From Lepidurus packardi (Eukaryota; Arthropoda; Branchiopoda; Notostraca; Triopsidae), in the NCBI GenBank assembly GCA_023053545.1, contig JAKZAN010000006.1, positions 11,725,412 to 11,789,411 on the forward strand: a stretch of DNA of 64,000 nucleotides, written 5' to 3'. Under the pieces are notes generated by a model, which saw only the letters and a program-made list of their open reading frames with translations, was not told the origin of the DNA and ran no database searches. Below are positions 1 through 11,960 of this stretch, in pieces. Both the position numbers and the translations under genes were made by a program. Positions within the stretch are counted from its first letter, which is position 1. Every line of letters starts with the position of its first letter.

Positions 1-303
1 AAAACGTAATATGTATCATATATATTCCATGTAAAATCTCCATGTAAAATATTCCATGTAAAATACAGTCACCAGGCATTAGAAACTCCCGTGCAAGGCA
101 AAATCGTTTGGGTACAAAATCATCCTATAAATTAAGGCACACACTTTTCCGATCACATGTGCAAAGACACGAATCCCCTCTAGGATACATTTAAAACACT
201 AAACTTAATTTTTAGTTATGTTCTTGGCCGTTTGTTGCAAACTAAACTTTGGTCCACAGAAAGGTAGCATCCAAAATTAGCTATGCAAATTCACAGACTC
301 CTT

Positions 304-2119
304 TTACATTGGAAATAGAATGGAACCATATTGTTCTGGATGCTTCCGAATGTATTCGGGTGCGTAATTCCGCTCCCCTTCCTGTTCCATGCTCGTTCTT
401 CTGAAGGGAATTGTACCATCGAACCACTCGCCATTGTCAATGAGCCGCTGGAGGTAATCCAGCTTAAGTTTCTCGGGGTAATCTCCCCATCGTGGCGCAT
501 CAGCTCGTTGGGCGGACACGAGTTTATCCCGGATACCTTCTGGGTTGTAACACCAAGAACAATGGAATCCTGCATAATGTCCGCGTGCTCCCGCTGTCCA
601 CAATTGCACCGGATGTCCCTTTTCCACATACGCGTGCACTTTGGGGATATAATTGGCGTCACCCAACCGATGGCCCCGAATAGCCATCACCTGGTTGTCA
701 TAAACCTGACGCACCATCCCGATAGTTGCCACAGCCACGACTTCCGTCAACTCCTCCGTTTGCTGAGCAGAATCGGGGAACTTCTTCCAGAAGAACCCAT
801 ATACTGACCAGCGCATCGCGAAACGAACAGGTTCAGGATAACCGTCGTATAGTTTCAAAAATAGCAGCAGTTCCTTCCTGGGAAGTTCGTCGGCATCTAA
901 CAGGACGAACAAATCATCGTCCTTTAAGCCCTTGATGCGTTTAAGGCCCTCGGAACCCATATAATTCCGGAGGTACGTATCCGCATACCAGCCATCCGCC
1001 TTGCCTTGAGGTGGAAAATGGTCCAAAAAGACGTAGACGATCTTGGAATGGTATTCCGCCATGAAGCCTTCACCGGAAGCAAAACGATCTAAGAAATGGA
1101 GCGGTTTGGGGTCCCCGCCCGCAGTGTAGTTGGATTCGCAAATGAGGTAAACGTCCACGACGTCGTCCAACTCAGCCAAGCGGGCCTGGAACATGTCGAA
1201 CTCGTGGTGGACGTTAAATGCGTGGATCAACCGACGCGGCGTGGTTCGGCGACGGAGGTTCATGGGCGCACAGTTGCGTTCGATACAACCGTGCCAAACG
1301 CAAGCGGGGATTCCACAGTCTTCGCCAAAGTAGTTTGGTACACAAATGCATTTAGAGCTATTGTTTGAACTCTCCCAGGTCTTTTTACGATCGGTTCCCC
1401 GCCCGAAACAAGCTTTAGTTTCGCCAGGAGCGTTGGACAGGGACTTGAAGTAAGGTTGAGGCCCCGCCTCCGTAAGAGGCAGCTCGCGAAGGACAACAGG
1501 TCTGGCTTGAAAGGCGGTTTCGTAGGTAATTCGATCGGGAGACGGGGTGGTCTTGAAATTCCACTGTATCAAACTGTAGCGTAAGTTGTTGCCCGTTTGC
1601 ATTTGCAACAGGCTGAATCGACTTTGATACATGGCTACGAAGAAGAAAATGATCACAACCTAGAAGAAATAATGCCTTTAATTAATTTCCATTCTTGAAA
1701 CATAAATAACGTTTTTTTTAAAAAAAAGAAAAAGATGCATGAAGATTGTAGCTAAAAGTAGATCTACACTTTTCTAATTTTAAATATCTAACTTTTCCTA
1801 ACAACGATTTTTAAGGTTTGAATCATAATAACGTCATTGGTTGCTAAGGTGCGGTACACAAATAAATGTATATTGATCAGAGTAAAAGGGGCCTGAAGTT
1901 TAACTTGAGTGATTGGGAAAGCTAAAGTAGTGTTTCTGAGCTCGTTGAGTTTCAAAGAGGATAATTAATTTACGCTTGACTTATTAATAGAGAAATTGCA
2001 TTCGTAAATATGTACTATTATTACTATTTCCGGGGGACAATCAACGTACTTACCTGAACAGCAATTATTCCAATGGACGGTCGCCGAAATATGGATTTAC
2101 TAAGTCGCGAGAAACCCAT
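304..2119 (-). CDS. MGAT3: beta-1,4-mannosyl-glycoprotein 4-beta-N-acetylglucosaminyltransferase (GT17, MGAT3-like)
   Basis: Golgi glycosyltransferase of family GT17, which adds the bisecting GlcNAc to the core beta-mannose of N-glycans. Two coding exons: 2054..2119 and 304..1659. The first exon has no long ORF but starts with ATG, ends at a GTAAGT donor in phase 0, and supplies the first 22 residues. Joined to exon 2 it completes a type II signal anchor at about residues 15-33 (rich in I, V, F), which the long ORF alone lacks. Predicted length is 473 aa, against about 530 in vertebrates. An EGF-like cysteine cluster (CICVPNYFGEDCGIPAC) precedes the catalytic region. The catalytic region carries DVYLICESN and the acidic DDDLFVLLDADE segment, a likely metal/nucleotide-sugar site. 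The acceptor is tttcttctag. Family assignment is from remembered conserved blocks; the acceptor specificity is inferred. Confidence 0.9.
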
Positions 2120-4399
2120 TTTGGATCAGTTGCGATCAGTTAGGGAGGAAAACAAGAATGGAAAGCAACTTGCCAACATGTTAAAGATTTTGTAATTAGT
2201 TTCAAAACATGTAAACTGGAAGACTGGAGAAAAACCGAGCAAAGGGGGATTTCCAGGACGAAGTCGAAGAGAAACTGATAAGGTTACCAGGCACTTTATC
2301 TAGTGGCTTCGCAGGTTCTCCGAATTTGCAAGGCCACTTCTAAAAGTCCCCGCACTGGACTCATAACGTAGCCCAATAAGGGGAAGAAAGTGATTAGTTC
2401 GTTTTACTTTTGGACGAAAGCTGAGCAAATTTGCTGGTCTACACATGAACACTTGTGTGGACGATGTACCTCCGAGAACAAGTATTGCAACAAGGAAATT
2501 TTGCTCACTAGCGGCTACGAAGAGACGACAGGTTGTTTGCAGCACCGCGCACGTCGACGGTTGACTATTTCTTATATGCACTAAAATGGGTGTGAGGTAG
2601 AGAGAACTGCATCTGACACTAAAAGGCGGGGTAACATATCACTGGAGTTTATGTATGTGCCCTATGTGCTATGTATGTGTGCACTATGTATGAGTGCACG
2701 CGCTGTGTGTATGCCATTATTATGAGTAACGCGTATGAAGGGAAATACGAGTAGCAAGTGTTAAGTTCAACTTATTTTGGTTGGTAGCGTATTGATTTAT
2801 TGAGTAGATAAAGACACACATAAATGACCAAAGGACACAAAACAAACGAAACACAGGTAGTCTTTCCTGTCCAGTACATTAATCGACTCGTGATCAGGCT
2901 ATAACGACTACTCTACGACGACTACCCTCACCTTCGCGATACCTTCGGTTCTTATACTAAATCTTTCCCTTGACCTTGCAATACTTGTCCCTGATCTTAA
3001 CCTTGCGTTCTTTTCTTGCCATCAGGTCAAGAATGACGAAAACCTATCAGAAGTAAGCCTACTTTTTATAAGGATAATCAGGTTATTTTTAGTTCCTAGT
3101 TGCGACGTTGGTATAAATAAGCTTCGGAAAATATAATAAAGTAGGTAAAAATACTTATAAATACAGTCGTTACACATTAGTGCGGAGTTATTTAAAGGGT
3201 TGTATTTATTTATTATTCGTAGGTCATTAACATCTGGGTGTCGTGATCTGATGAAGGTGCTGAATTAAGAGGAGCGTGTGTATGCAGAACGGATGTCAAC
3301 TATACTGTTAGTCACATATGGCGGAACATTCCTTACAGATTGGTATCTAAAGTCAAGTCTTTTTAAGAGGATTTACTCCACCCTCTCAGACCGTTAGGTT
3401 GCCCTTAACACTGGTTAATTTCGCCTCATCGCGATGACATCAATAAGCGGCGTTATGGGACGTTTGACAAGCAACCCAAATCCAGCCAGGCTTTTACAGA
3501 TTTTTTTAAAAAATTTATATATTGGAATTTTGTATTTTTAGGCAGTTTTACTTTAAACTAAAGTTTAATATAAAGAAAAATTCAAACCCTATGAACGAAA
3601 AAGAACAGAAAAAGGTAAAATTGAAGCCTCCTTTTTCAAGCGTTGAACACATTTGTTGTTCCTTTCTGGTGCGGCGATGGAATGTCATGCGTGTCAAATT
3701 GTAGTTTACGTTTAAGGGTCGTGTAAGGTTTCCGGAAGGCTTTTCATTGTAAAACTCAAACAACAAGAAAGGTTTTATGATAGAAAACCAGGAAGGGCCA
3801 ATTCTGTAAAAGATGTAAAGACTCGTGACGTCAGATAAGTTCTAAGTGTGGCTATAGTGAGGACTGTAGACTCGATTCAAATTGAGGACAGGGAATAAGC
3901 TCCAGCAGTTTTTTTTTATATGTTTTGAGATTCCGTTTTCCACAATTCCCGTGACTCTTATAAATTCTTTCAAGGGGAAAGCTTAGTTTTGGGAGCGACA
4001 TTAATTTGTTTTCTATTCAAGTTCTGTAAGAAATGTCAACTTTTTTTGTATGAAATAAAGTGGGTATTACTGAACAGTTTAGAATTAAGAAGTGTAAACT
4101 TAATTTAAAAAAGAACCTAGAAATTAAAGCAACGGAGTCTAATTTTAGTTGACTATCCAAGAGCGGAAATCTCACATGGAAAAAGTGACTAGTCTCGAAA
4201 TGGCCATATGATGAACACGGACGTAGCCAGTTATTTTCAAAACGTACGCAAACCCCTTTTCTGGGCGTATACCCGCCACCCCAACGTTCTTATAGGGACA
4301 AAAATAATCACGTAATTGTCATGTTATTTTTTCATTGCAAATTAACAAAACACACGTCTATCTTTACATGAGTCATAATCATTCACTAAGTTTTCTACA
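2120..4399. other. non-coding stretch with a possible LTR relic
   Basis: No exon with coding character was found. A TATGTATGTG-rich low-complexity patch lies at about 2650-2710. From about 2759 (TGTTAAG) to about 3338 (CCTTACA) the sequence has TG...CA ends and is followed by TTGGTATCTAAAG, which resembles a copia-type primer-binding site. It could be a solo or truncated LTR, but no second LTR or pol sequence is visible, so this is weak. Confidence 0.3.
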
Positions 4400-5608
4400 T
4401 CAATTTTTATGTCCTGAAAAATCGTTGGAAGTAAACTGTACCAGGTCCTCTCGAAGAGCTTCGTAAATATCCTTGACAATTTGCCTTCCCTGTAGCGAAA
4501 CTAGATCAAGCATCTTCACCTTTGCGGGGTCAGATACTGAGCTAAAAGCTTGTGTCGCTTGTCCACTAGTTAGGTTTGTAGTTCGGGAACTACCTGGTCC
4601 AAAAAGGAACAACAACCTTTCTTCGGTAGCACGCCTCTGAAATTTCTGATGTGGCATTACTCCTTTTTGTCTGACTGCCACATATGGGGCATAGACCCCT
4701 CCGTAAACATTGAATCTGCCATTCTCCTTGCTTCATAAATATCCTTGCCCCTTTGCCTTCCCTGTAGCGAACTTAGATTAAGCATCTTCACATTTGCCGG
4801 GTCAGATACTGAGATAAAGGCTTCTGTCGCTTGTCCGCTAGTCGGGTTTGTAGTTCGGGAACTACCTGGTCCAAAAAGGAACAACAACCTTTCTTCGGTA
4901 GCACGTCTCTGAATTTTCTGCTGTTGCAGTACTCCTTTTTGTCTGACTGCCACATATGGGGGCATAGACCCCTCCGTAAACATTGAATGTGCCATTCTCC
5001 TTGCTTCGTAAATATCCTTGACAATTTGCCTTCCCTGTAGCGAATCTAGATCAAGCATCTTCACCTTTGCGGGGTCAGATACTGATCTAAAAGCTTCTGT
5101 CGCTTGTCCACTAGTTGGGTTTGTAGTTCGGGAACTACCTGTTCCAAAAAGGAACAAAAACATTTCTTCGGTTGCACGTCTTTGAATTTTCTGCTGTTGC
5201 ATTACTCCTTTTTGTCTGACTGCCACACATGGGGGCATAGACCCTTCCATAAACATTGAATCTGCCATTCTCCTTGCTTCAGAGTAAAGTTCGTGAAACT
5301 TCTCTTCAGCTTCAGCTTGCATCGTTTTTAAAACACTTATTACTACAGCAGCTTGTACAGATGCTTCGATCAAGTCAATATTCTCTTTCTGAAGGTTCCA
5401 GATGGAGTACTTTTGTTGCGCCAACTACTTCCTCTGTACACACAAGACCTAAAAGGCAGTCAAATCTCCTGATCGAGAACAAATATCTTTCCCATTCCGC
5501 CATTTTCTCCAAACGGCTTACAGTTACAACGTATTTCGATTTGAACCCATTTAGGCAGTCGGCTTGAATCATCAACGGTTTTAGTTTTTCGTAGAAAAGG
5601 AGGTGCAA
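4400..5608 (-). pseudogene. unrecognised tandem-repeat coding region, frameshifted
   Basis: I do not recognise this protein. About 2.9 head-to-tail copies of a 273-bp (91-codon) unit occupy about 4462-5280. Each copy encodes the landmarks EARRMADSMFTEGSMPP, VRQKGV, QRRATEE, FLFG-GSSRTTN-TSGQAT and SVSDPAKVKMLDL-SLQGRQ. Reading 5'->3' on the minus strand, the first two copies are open. The third has one G fewer in a G run near 4687 (4 instead of 5), which ends the frame and shifts the last copy into another one. Upstream (5281-5608) are unique residues containing KMAEWERYLFS and LIEASVQAAV in two different frames, implying another frameshift or a small intron near 5400. Open frames over most of three copies suggest recent coding function. 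Either a decaying gene or a mobile-element-derived gene fits. Confidence 0.5.
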
Positions 5609-5820
5609 TTTCCCTAAGCATCTGTTTCAGGCTGATGTGTTAAGTGACTATAAAACGAATTTGTCAAAAAAGTATATTTCAACATCGAAAAGCTCCCATC
5701 TACAACCCCTACCTTCGAGGAATGAAAACTTCATTCAGTATTCACGAATGCGTGTTAAATTCCACAGTTTGATTCTCTTTTCACCCTACATTAAAGACTT
5801 TTTGAACCTTGTGGTAAACT

Positions 5821-6105
<285 letters not shown>

Positions 6106-6116
6106 TAGTATATTAA

Positions 6117-7960
6117 GTTTATATTATATATATATTATTAAGTTTTATTAAGTTTATTAAGGTAATAATGCACTAAAAGTGTCATTTTAAATCTAATTCG
6201 TCTAAATTAACTACAACTTGCTCCATGTTCATCGGCAAAATATAAACAACTTCTAGGACTCGCACTACGGACTCGCTGAACGAGGACGTCAGTTCTCGTC
6301 TGACGCGTCCGGCCTTCGCGTCCGCCAAGACGCGACGCGTCTGCTTCTCTCACAAATAAAACGCACAACATATGATGCGTCAGACAAATAAAACGGCTTC
6401 AATCCAACGAATCGGACTCGGTTAAGAAAACGCGTCAAATAAAACGCAGCTCTGGCTGGTTCGGATTGTGGTTTGAAAATATGCGGTCCGGTAACCTTGT
6501 TGGGGGATATCCGGCATCAGCAACTTCCCGCAAATGCTCCAGCAACAGATCCCCGATCTTGACCATGACTGTGATCGTCGGATCCATGTCGGTGACCACG
6601 ACCGTCAGCTATACCAAATTAACTGTATTTTTAAAATTTCTAGATCCAAACTAATCGTAATATTTGAGAAAACTTACGGAAAGCAAGGGCAGTAGCCACA
6701 ATTTAGGCACATACGAACGAAGCAGGCTGTTGAAATAAAAAGAAACAAACTTCTACATTAAATATACGTAAGAATATGGTTAAAAAGTATTACGAATAAG
6801 TTATCGTACGAAAGTATTCATGGTAAACCCGGCGGCCGTACTAAGTCCGTTGACATCATATACTTTTGATAGAATAAAATTTAAGCTTTCGACTTTTGAA
6901 TGTTTCTGATGTTATGCGAATGTAGTTTATTCCTTCGCTACACTTTTGGCAAAAGTATAGACCTAATACATGTGTAAATTTCCAAGTACTTTTGTCGAAG
7001 TAGTCGGGGACCGGATAAAAGCCTCTCGGGGGCCGGATTCTACCCGCGGGCCGCCATTTGGACAGCCCTGGTCTATATGTAACCTATATGGTCTATGTGG
7101 GTCTATGTATTCTATTGCCTTGGCAGGGAGAACTATAGACTGAATGGCAAGGAGTGGAAGATGGAAATGTTCTGCCTTTTTCTTTTGGATGGATCCCGCT
7201 TTTATAGTCGGTGTTCATCAAGGGGTGGACTCGTGGAAGAAAAAAAATAGGCAGAGTCTCTTATGGGGCCTCACTCTTAGACTTGTGGATATGGGTTTTT
7301 CGTAGGAGATTCTAAAGTTTGGAGTTTTTTGCAAAGAGCCAAAGAGCGGTCATCGAGATTTTGAATCCATGGTTTTCCTATGGAGGCCGACAGACGTTAA
7401 GAGTTCGGGGTGTTTACCGCAGCGGCTTTTTAGAGACATTTTCTTTAATATCTTGGTAATAGCCTGACTAGACGGGACAAGTTAATGTCCATACATACAC
7501 ATTAACATAACAAAAATTATCCTAAACTGAAATTCACATTTGAATAATAACTACTCCATAAATACTATTTCTAATAACTTGTCAATAGTGGAATATCAAG
7601 AAACAACTGGGATTGCAGGCGGGTTGGTAAAACCAAGAACCCCGAAAGAAACGTATCTTGAAGGTCCGGAACGTCAGTAGAATCTACATTAACTCGGTAG
7701 AGAGTTGTTCTTACCAAAAGGTATAGTTTTCGGTAGTGGTAACTTACAAATGGTACCAGTTTAAACGTCTTAATACGCGGCTACTTGAAACTTGAGAAAA
7801 CTCTTCCGAACATTTTTGAACAAGATCGAACACGGTTGGGATATTTCGGATCAAGTTGTCCACATTAGAATCACCATTTCGGGTGCATATGAATTTAAAT
7901 ATGATAATAATTTAAAAAATCATGTAAATATTTAAATGTGATATGAATTTAAAGAAGAGA
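6117..7960. other. non-coding stretch with one hAT-like terminal sequence
   Basis: No coding exons were seen. At about 7005-7067 the plus strand ends in GCGGGCCGCCATTTGGACAG followed by CCCTG. Its reverse complement starts CAGGGCTGTCC and continues with GC-rich GCCCGCGGG, typical of one end of a hAT-family element. A matching opposite end with an 8-bp duplication was not found, so this is a truncated copy. A GC-rich, ACGCGTC-rich segment at about 6285-6450 with several AATAAAACGC motifs may be another element remnant. Confidence 0.45.
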
Positions 7961-7975
7961 CCCGTAGCTCCGAAC

Positions 7976-8540
7976 TCATCTCATGTGGACAGACATCATT
8001 GGACGGAGACCTGAGAGTGCAAGAGAAAGAAATAGAAGATGATGTGGGAATTCGACGTCGACGCTTGGTCGATTGGGAGGATGACGATATCCCAATTGAG
8101 GATTCAGTGACAGCACCGTCAGTTGGACATGGTGCAGACAGTTTTTAAAGAAAGCGTCAATTGACCAGGACTCGACATCCTCCTGTGCGTTTAGCGTATT
8201 ATGAGCCTGGGAGACCTGTCTGCTAAGCAATTGTTGTCAATTCTTTAAAAAGGGGGAGAATGTAAGAGTGGTAACCTTATTATTGTATGGTAAGCTTGGT
8301 ATAAGTGAAAGGTTTCAATTCTTGAGACTTGAACAGGATCTGACCAATCGACCTGGACTGACTCACACTGGGACTGATTAACTGACATGATCTTGTACCT
8401 CGACTATCTATATAAAGGACTATGCTTCGTAAAGTCTTACAGCAGTCTTGCGTTGAACCTTGATTACTTTGCACCATTAAGGCGAGTGACCATTATGCAA
8501 GCCGGACTTGCGCTACCATTAAAGGTACCATTCCCGACAG
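7976..8540 (+). mobile_element. 3' end of a Ty3/gypsy-like LTR retrotransposon (pol tail, PPT, 3' LTR)
   Basis: The plus strand encodes decayed residues typical of a gypsy pol C-terminus: RRRRLVDWEDDDIPIE, and in another frame RTRHPPVRLAYYEPGRPVC followed by a stop at about 8224. A polypurine tract (AAAAAGGGGGAGAA, about 8247-8260) precedes TGTAAGAG at 8261, the expected start of a 3' LTR. Inside the LTR is a promoter-like TATATAAAGGAC at about 8409. The right end is uncertain; a ...CGACA end near 8539 fits the TG...CA rule. No 5' LTR, gag or upstream pol remains in the window. The LTR lies about 200 bp beyond the decarboxylase stop codon. Family assignment is inferred from the pol tail style and PPT. 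Confidence 0.6.
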
Positions 8541-8734
8541 GAAAAGAATAGACATATGTGACACAATCAAATCTATATGGAAAAAAAATTCACTCTGATG
8601 ATACAAAAAAATTCACTACACAAAAAGCACAAAAGAATTCCCAGAATTTACATTCAGGTACACGATAATTTTCATGCAAAATACGGAAATTTCACTGAAA
8701 CGAATAGCCAGACATCTTAGAGCCCACATTAATG

Positions 8735-9582
8735 CTAAGATTTAGAATTTTGAGCGATAGCTTGACCTACTCGAACGATTTGCCCAAGCTGGACGGTAAA
8801 TTTAAAGTCCTTGGGGGCCTGAAAACTAAGGACAATGGTAGAGCCAAAGTTAAACTCACCGAATAATTCACCTTTATCCTGATGGAGATCCTCCCCGCCT
8901 GCACGTTCCTTGCGGACATAGTAGTTCGTCGTCTTGCGACGTCCGGCACGGCAGTTTGTTTCCAATTCCTACAATAAAAAGAAAAGGAAACTGTTAAGTC
9001 ACTTTAAAAAAGGCAAACCTCGTCGACTAACTTACCTGGTCTTTATAGACGTGGATGGAGCCGACATTGGTAGCTCCTACCGCTGTCATGCTGAAGAACC
9101 CGTACTGCCACTGACCAAAATAAACGGCTTGCTCGTTGAGGGCAAGTAAGCCGGGGACCCATTTCGAAACGCTTAGTTTCACACTAAGGAGTTCACCTAA
9201 TAATAAGGAGTTCACCTAATAATAAGGAGTTCACCTAATAATAAGGAGTTCACCTAATAATAATTCACACTAAGGAGTTCATCTAAAGATAATATTCCGG
9301 TTAATAACACCCCTTGTTTTTCTCATGGCGAATTACCTGGAAAATGTCGGCTCAATGAAATATCCCAGTCAACGGGGGAATGAAACCGATGGTACTCCCC
9401 GGGCGCCAGATAGATGACGCGCAGTAGTGGAGGCCGGATGTTGGGGACCCTGTTGAGAGTTAGACCAGTTGAGAGAGTCCCAAAAAACTGGCTCAGGGAG
9501 TAATGCACCCCTTCACCTGTCCTAACAGCCCATTCCCGTCCAATGCGCCAAAATGGAGGACTTTCCCATCGGCTGGTGGCAC
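8735..9582 (-). CDS. PISD: phosphatidylserine decarboxylase, mitochondrial type (C-terminal part, frameshifted)
   Basis: Converts phosphatidylserine to phosphatidylethanolamine, in the mitochondrial inner membrane for this family. Three exons are supported: 9337..9582, 9036..9196 and 8735..8968. They encode [54 protein letters not shown] and [11 protein letters not shown]. The GST serine is the autocatalytic cleavage site that becomes the pyruvoyl group. Two oddities are visible. First, the reading frame breaks in the first listed exon at a run of four C (9508-9511, G on the coding strand); one more base would rejoin GQVKG to HYSLSQFFG, so this is a 1-nt deletion or an assembly error. Second, the N-terminal half (targeting peptide, membrane segment) was not found upstream; a short exon-like piece at about 9648-9685 is unconvincing. 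It may be a truncated copy or a gene with distant 5' exons. Confidence 0.8.
9187..9290. repeat. 19-bp tandem repeat duplicating a splice acceptor and exon start
   Basis: AATAAGGAGTTCACCTAAT is repeated head to tail from about 9194 to 9260, with a further diverged copy near 9275. On the minus strand each unit reads TTATTAG|GTGAACTCCTT, which is the acceptor and first bases of the decarboxylase exon ending at 9036. The acceptor nearest the exon body gives the correct frame. Using the next one upstream would add codons for GELLIIR and then a stop. Confidence 0.9.
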
Positions 9583-11123
9583 CTGTTGTAGAAAACAAAC
9601 AATATTTAGTACGAAAAACGAGCGCATAAAAAAACCCATCAACTTACAATGCAATGCGTTCACAGACTTGAAGAACAGATTCATCTCTTTATAATAGTAC
9701 AGTACTTTAAAAAAATATAATAGTACAGTAATTAAAATCGTCAACTAAGTCAGTAAAATTACGGACTCCACCCCCCAAAACAGAACCCATCGCGACGCCC
9801 CTGACTATACCATATAAACTCAATTTGAAACTAACAGTCACAGAGTTAAAATGTTACTACCTTTCAAATTATTTAAGGTCTAAAGTTCTTCTTAAAGGTT
9901 GATTCGTGACAGGAAAGCAACACCGTGATAACTGAATTAAATACTTGGCTACTTCCTGCTGTAAGATTCCTCAACGTACAGGGAAATTTGTTATCACGTC
10001 AACCATGTTCTAGAACCAACCGTACTTGATACTTCAGTACGTGTGTATGCAATTTCGTTCGCATATCACTTGCACGAGATGAATGAGGAGAACGATAATT
10101 ATAGGACTAGAGGCGTCGAGACTCTTGACTGCTGAGAATTCATTTTACCAAGTCAAAAATAACGCTTTCTGTCAGGGAAGATGCTTATAGATGTGGAAAA
10201 AACAAACGACAACAAGTTGGGAATTTTTATGGGGGTATTCTTTCTAAGTAGTTCAAAGGTTTACTATTATTGTTGATATTTTTTAATGCGATCTGCACGT
10301 GGAGTGTTTACGTTGGAATAATGGTAGCTACTGAATCATATTGCGGCAATGGGAAACGAAAACGGATTTTAAAAATGTTGGTTATTTATCCTAACGAAAC
10401 GCGTGAAATATTTTAGGTTAGGTGACATAATTTTTTCTTTTTTTATGTAGCTTATTATTCTTGTGAGGAAATTTACTTAAAATTTACGAGTTTAAACGAT
10501 ACATTGCACGGCAAAAATTTGGTGGAACTGCATCTGTTGACTTTTGCTTTTAAAAAACAGTTTATCCATTGCTATCAAATTATAATACATTACAGTCTAT
10601 AGTTAAAAACAGATTATGTGGACATTTTATACCAAAAATGTTTAAAATCAAGCAACGTATATTTTAACTGCGTTGGATTTACAAATTGCAGGAAAAAGCT
10701 AAGTATTTTTAAACATATTTAGCTTTGCCATTTAAATTTCTTTTGGTCTCACCAATGAAATTTGAGCCTTGTTTACAACCGAACGTTATACCTCTCAAGC
10801 ATGAAAACCTTTGATGCTTTCCCGAGTAGCCAGCAACAATGAATATTTTTGTTTTGACGTCTGCAGTGACATTTCACAGTTGCGAATTTCATTGTTAAGA
10901 AATTTCATAGTTGCGACTTCAGGGGCAAAGCTGCATTTTCCTTGGCATTTCACACTTGGAACTTAAGAGGTAAAGCTGCGGTTTGCTTAGCATTTCGTAA
11001 TTCAGCCCGCAGAATATAACATTTGTGTTACGTGCTTAAAAAAACATTTCCGCCCCAAATCCCCAACCAGGGTACCTTAAAAACTCTTCCAGCCACACCC
11101 ATCAAACCCAAGCACTAACTGTA
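9583..11123. other. non-coding AT-rich stretch, upstream region of the proline-rich gene
   Basis: No exons could be supported. The segment from about 10740 to 11040 (ATGAAAACCTTTGATGCTTT, TTTCACAGTTGCGA and similar) has diverged copies at about 39440-39535 and 40620-41110, upstream of the decayed paralogue. A frameshifted proline-rich repeat unit lies just before 11124, so the true first exon of that gene may be here and unrecognised. Confidence 0.5.
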
Positions 11124-11960
11124 ATGCTTAAAAAACTCACCATTCCGGTATCAAATCCCAAACCGGCAAGTACCCGAAAACCTCTTCCAGTCATTCCCTC
11201 CAAACCTAAGCCACCTCTACCCACAATGCTTAAAAAACCCGCCATTGTGACCAAACCTAAGCCACCGCCACCTGCAATGCTTAAAAAACCCACCATTTCT
11301 ACCCCAAATCCCAAACCAGCAAGTGCCCCCAAAACCTTTCCAGCTATCCCCTTCAAGCCCAAACAACCGCTACCCACAATGCTTAAAAAACCCACCATTT
11401 CTACCCCAAATCCCAAACCAGCAAATGTCCCCAAAACCCTTACATCCACCCCCACCAAACCTAAACCGCCGCAACCTGCCATGCTAAAAAAACACACCAT
11501 TTCTACCCCAAATCCCCAACTTGCAAGTACCCCCAAATCCATTCCACTCACTCCGTCCAAACCTAAACCATCGCAATCTGCAATGCTTAAAAAACCCACC
11601 ATTTCTACAACAAGTTCCAAGCCAACAAGTTCCCCTCAAACCCTTCCAGTCACTCCGTCCAAACCTAAACCATCGCAACCTACAGTGCTTAAAAAACCCT
11701 CCATTTCTACTCCAAATCCCCAACAAGCAAGTACCTCCAAATCCATTCCAGTCACTCCGTCCAAACCTAAACCATCGCAACCTACAGTGCTTAGAAACAA
11801 CACCATTTCTACAAGTCCCAAACCAATAAGTTCCCCCCAAACCCTTCCACCCACCCCCACCAAACCTAAACCACCGCGACCTGCTGCAATGCTTAAAAAA
11901 CCCACCATTTCTACCCCAAATCCCCTACAAACAAGTACCCCGAAAACTTTTCCAGCCACA
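11124..11960 (+). repeat. tandem 100-117 bp repeat array encoding KPKPP-rich units
   Basis: Each unit begins ATGCTTAAAAAACCCACCAT, continues with ...CCAAATCCCAAACCAGCAAG, and ends ...AAACCTAAACC(A/G)CCGC. Copies start near 11124, 11226, 11277, 11378, 11481 and 11582, and continue to about 11890. The second unit is shorter. The frame is kept across all copies, which supports coding use. Confidence 0.9.

Noticed and set aside
6285-6450. ACGCGTC-rich segment as a complete MITE
   Set aside because: Repeated AATAAAACGC motifs but no paired terminal repeats or target duplication could be found.
9640-9700. Candidate 5' exon of the decarboxylase (NLFFKSVNALH)
   Set aside because: Partly resembles the expected NL-FF motif and has a GTAAGT donor, but lacks a clear acceptor and the residues that should follow.
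11124-11960. Regular repeats resembling a CRISPR array
   Set aside because: Units are contiguous, coding and 100-117 bp without spacers, in a eukaryotic genome.
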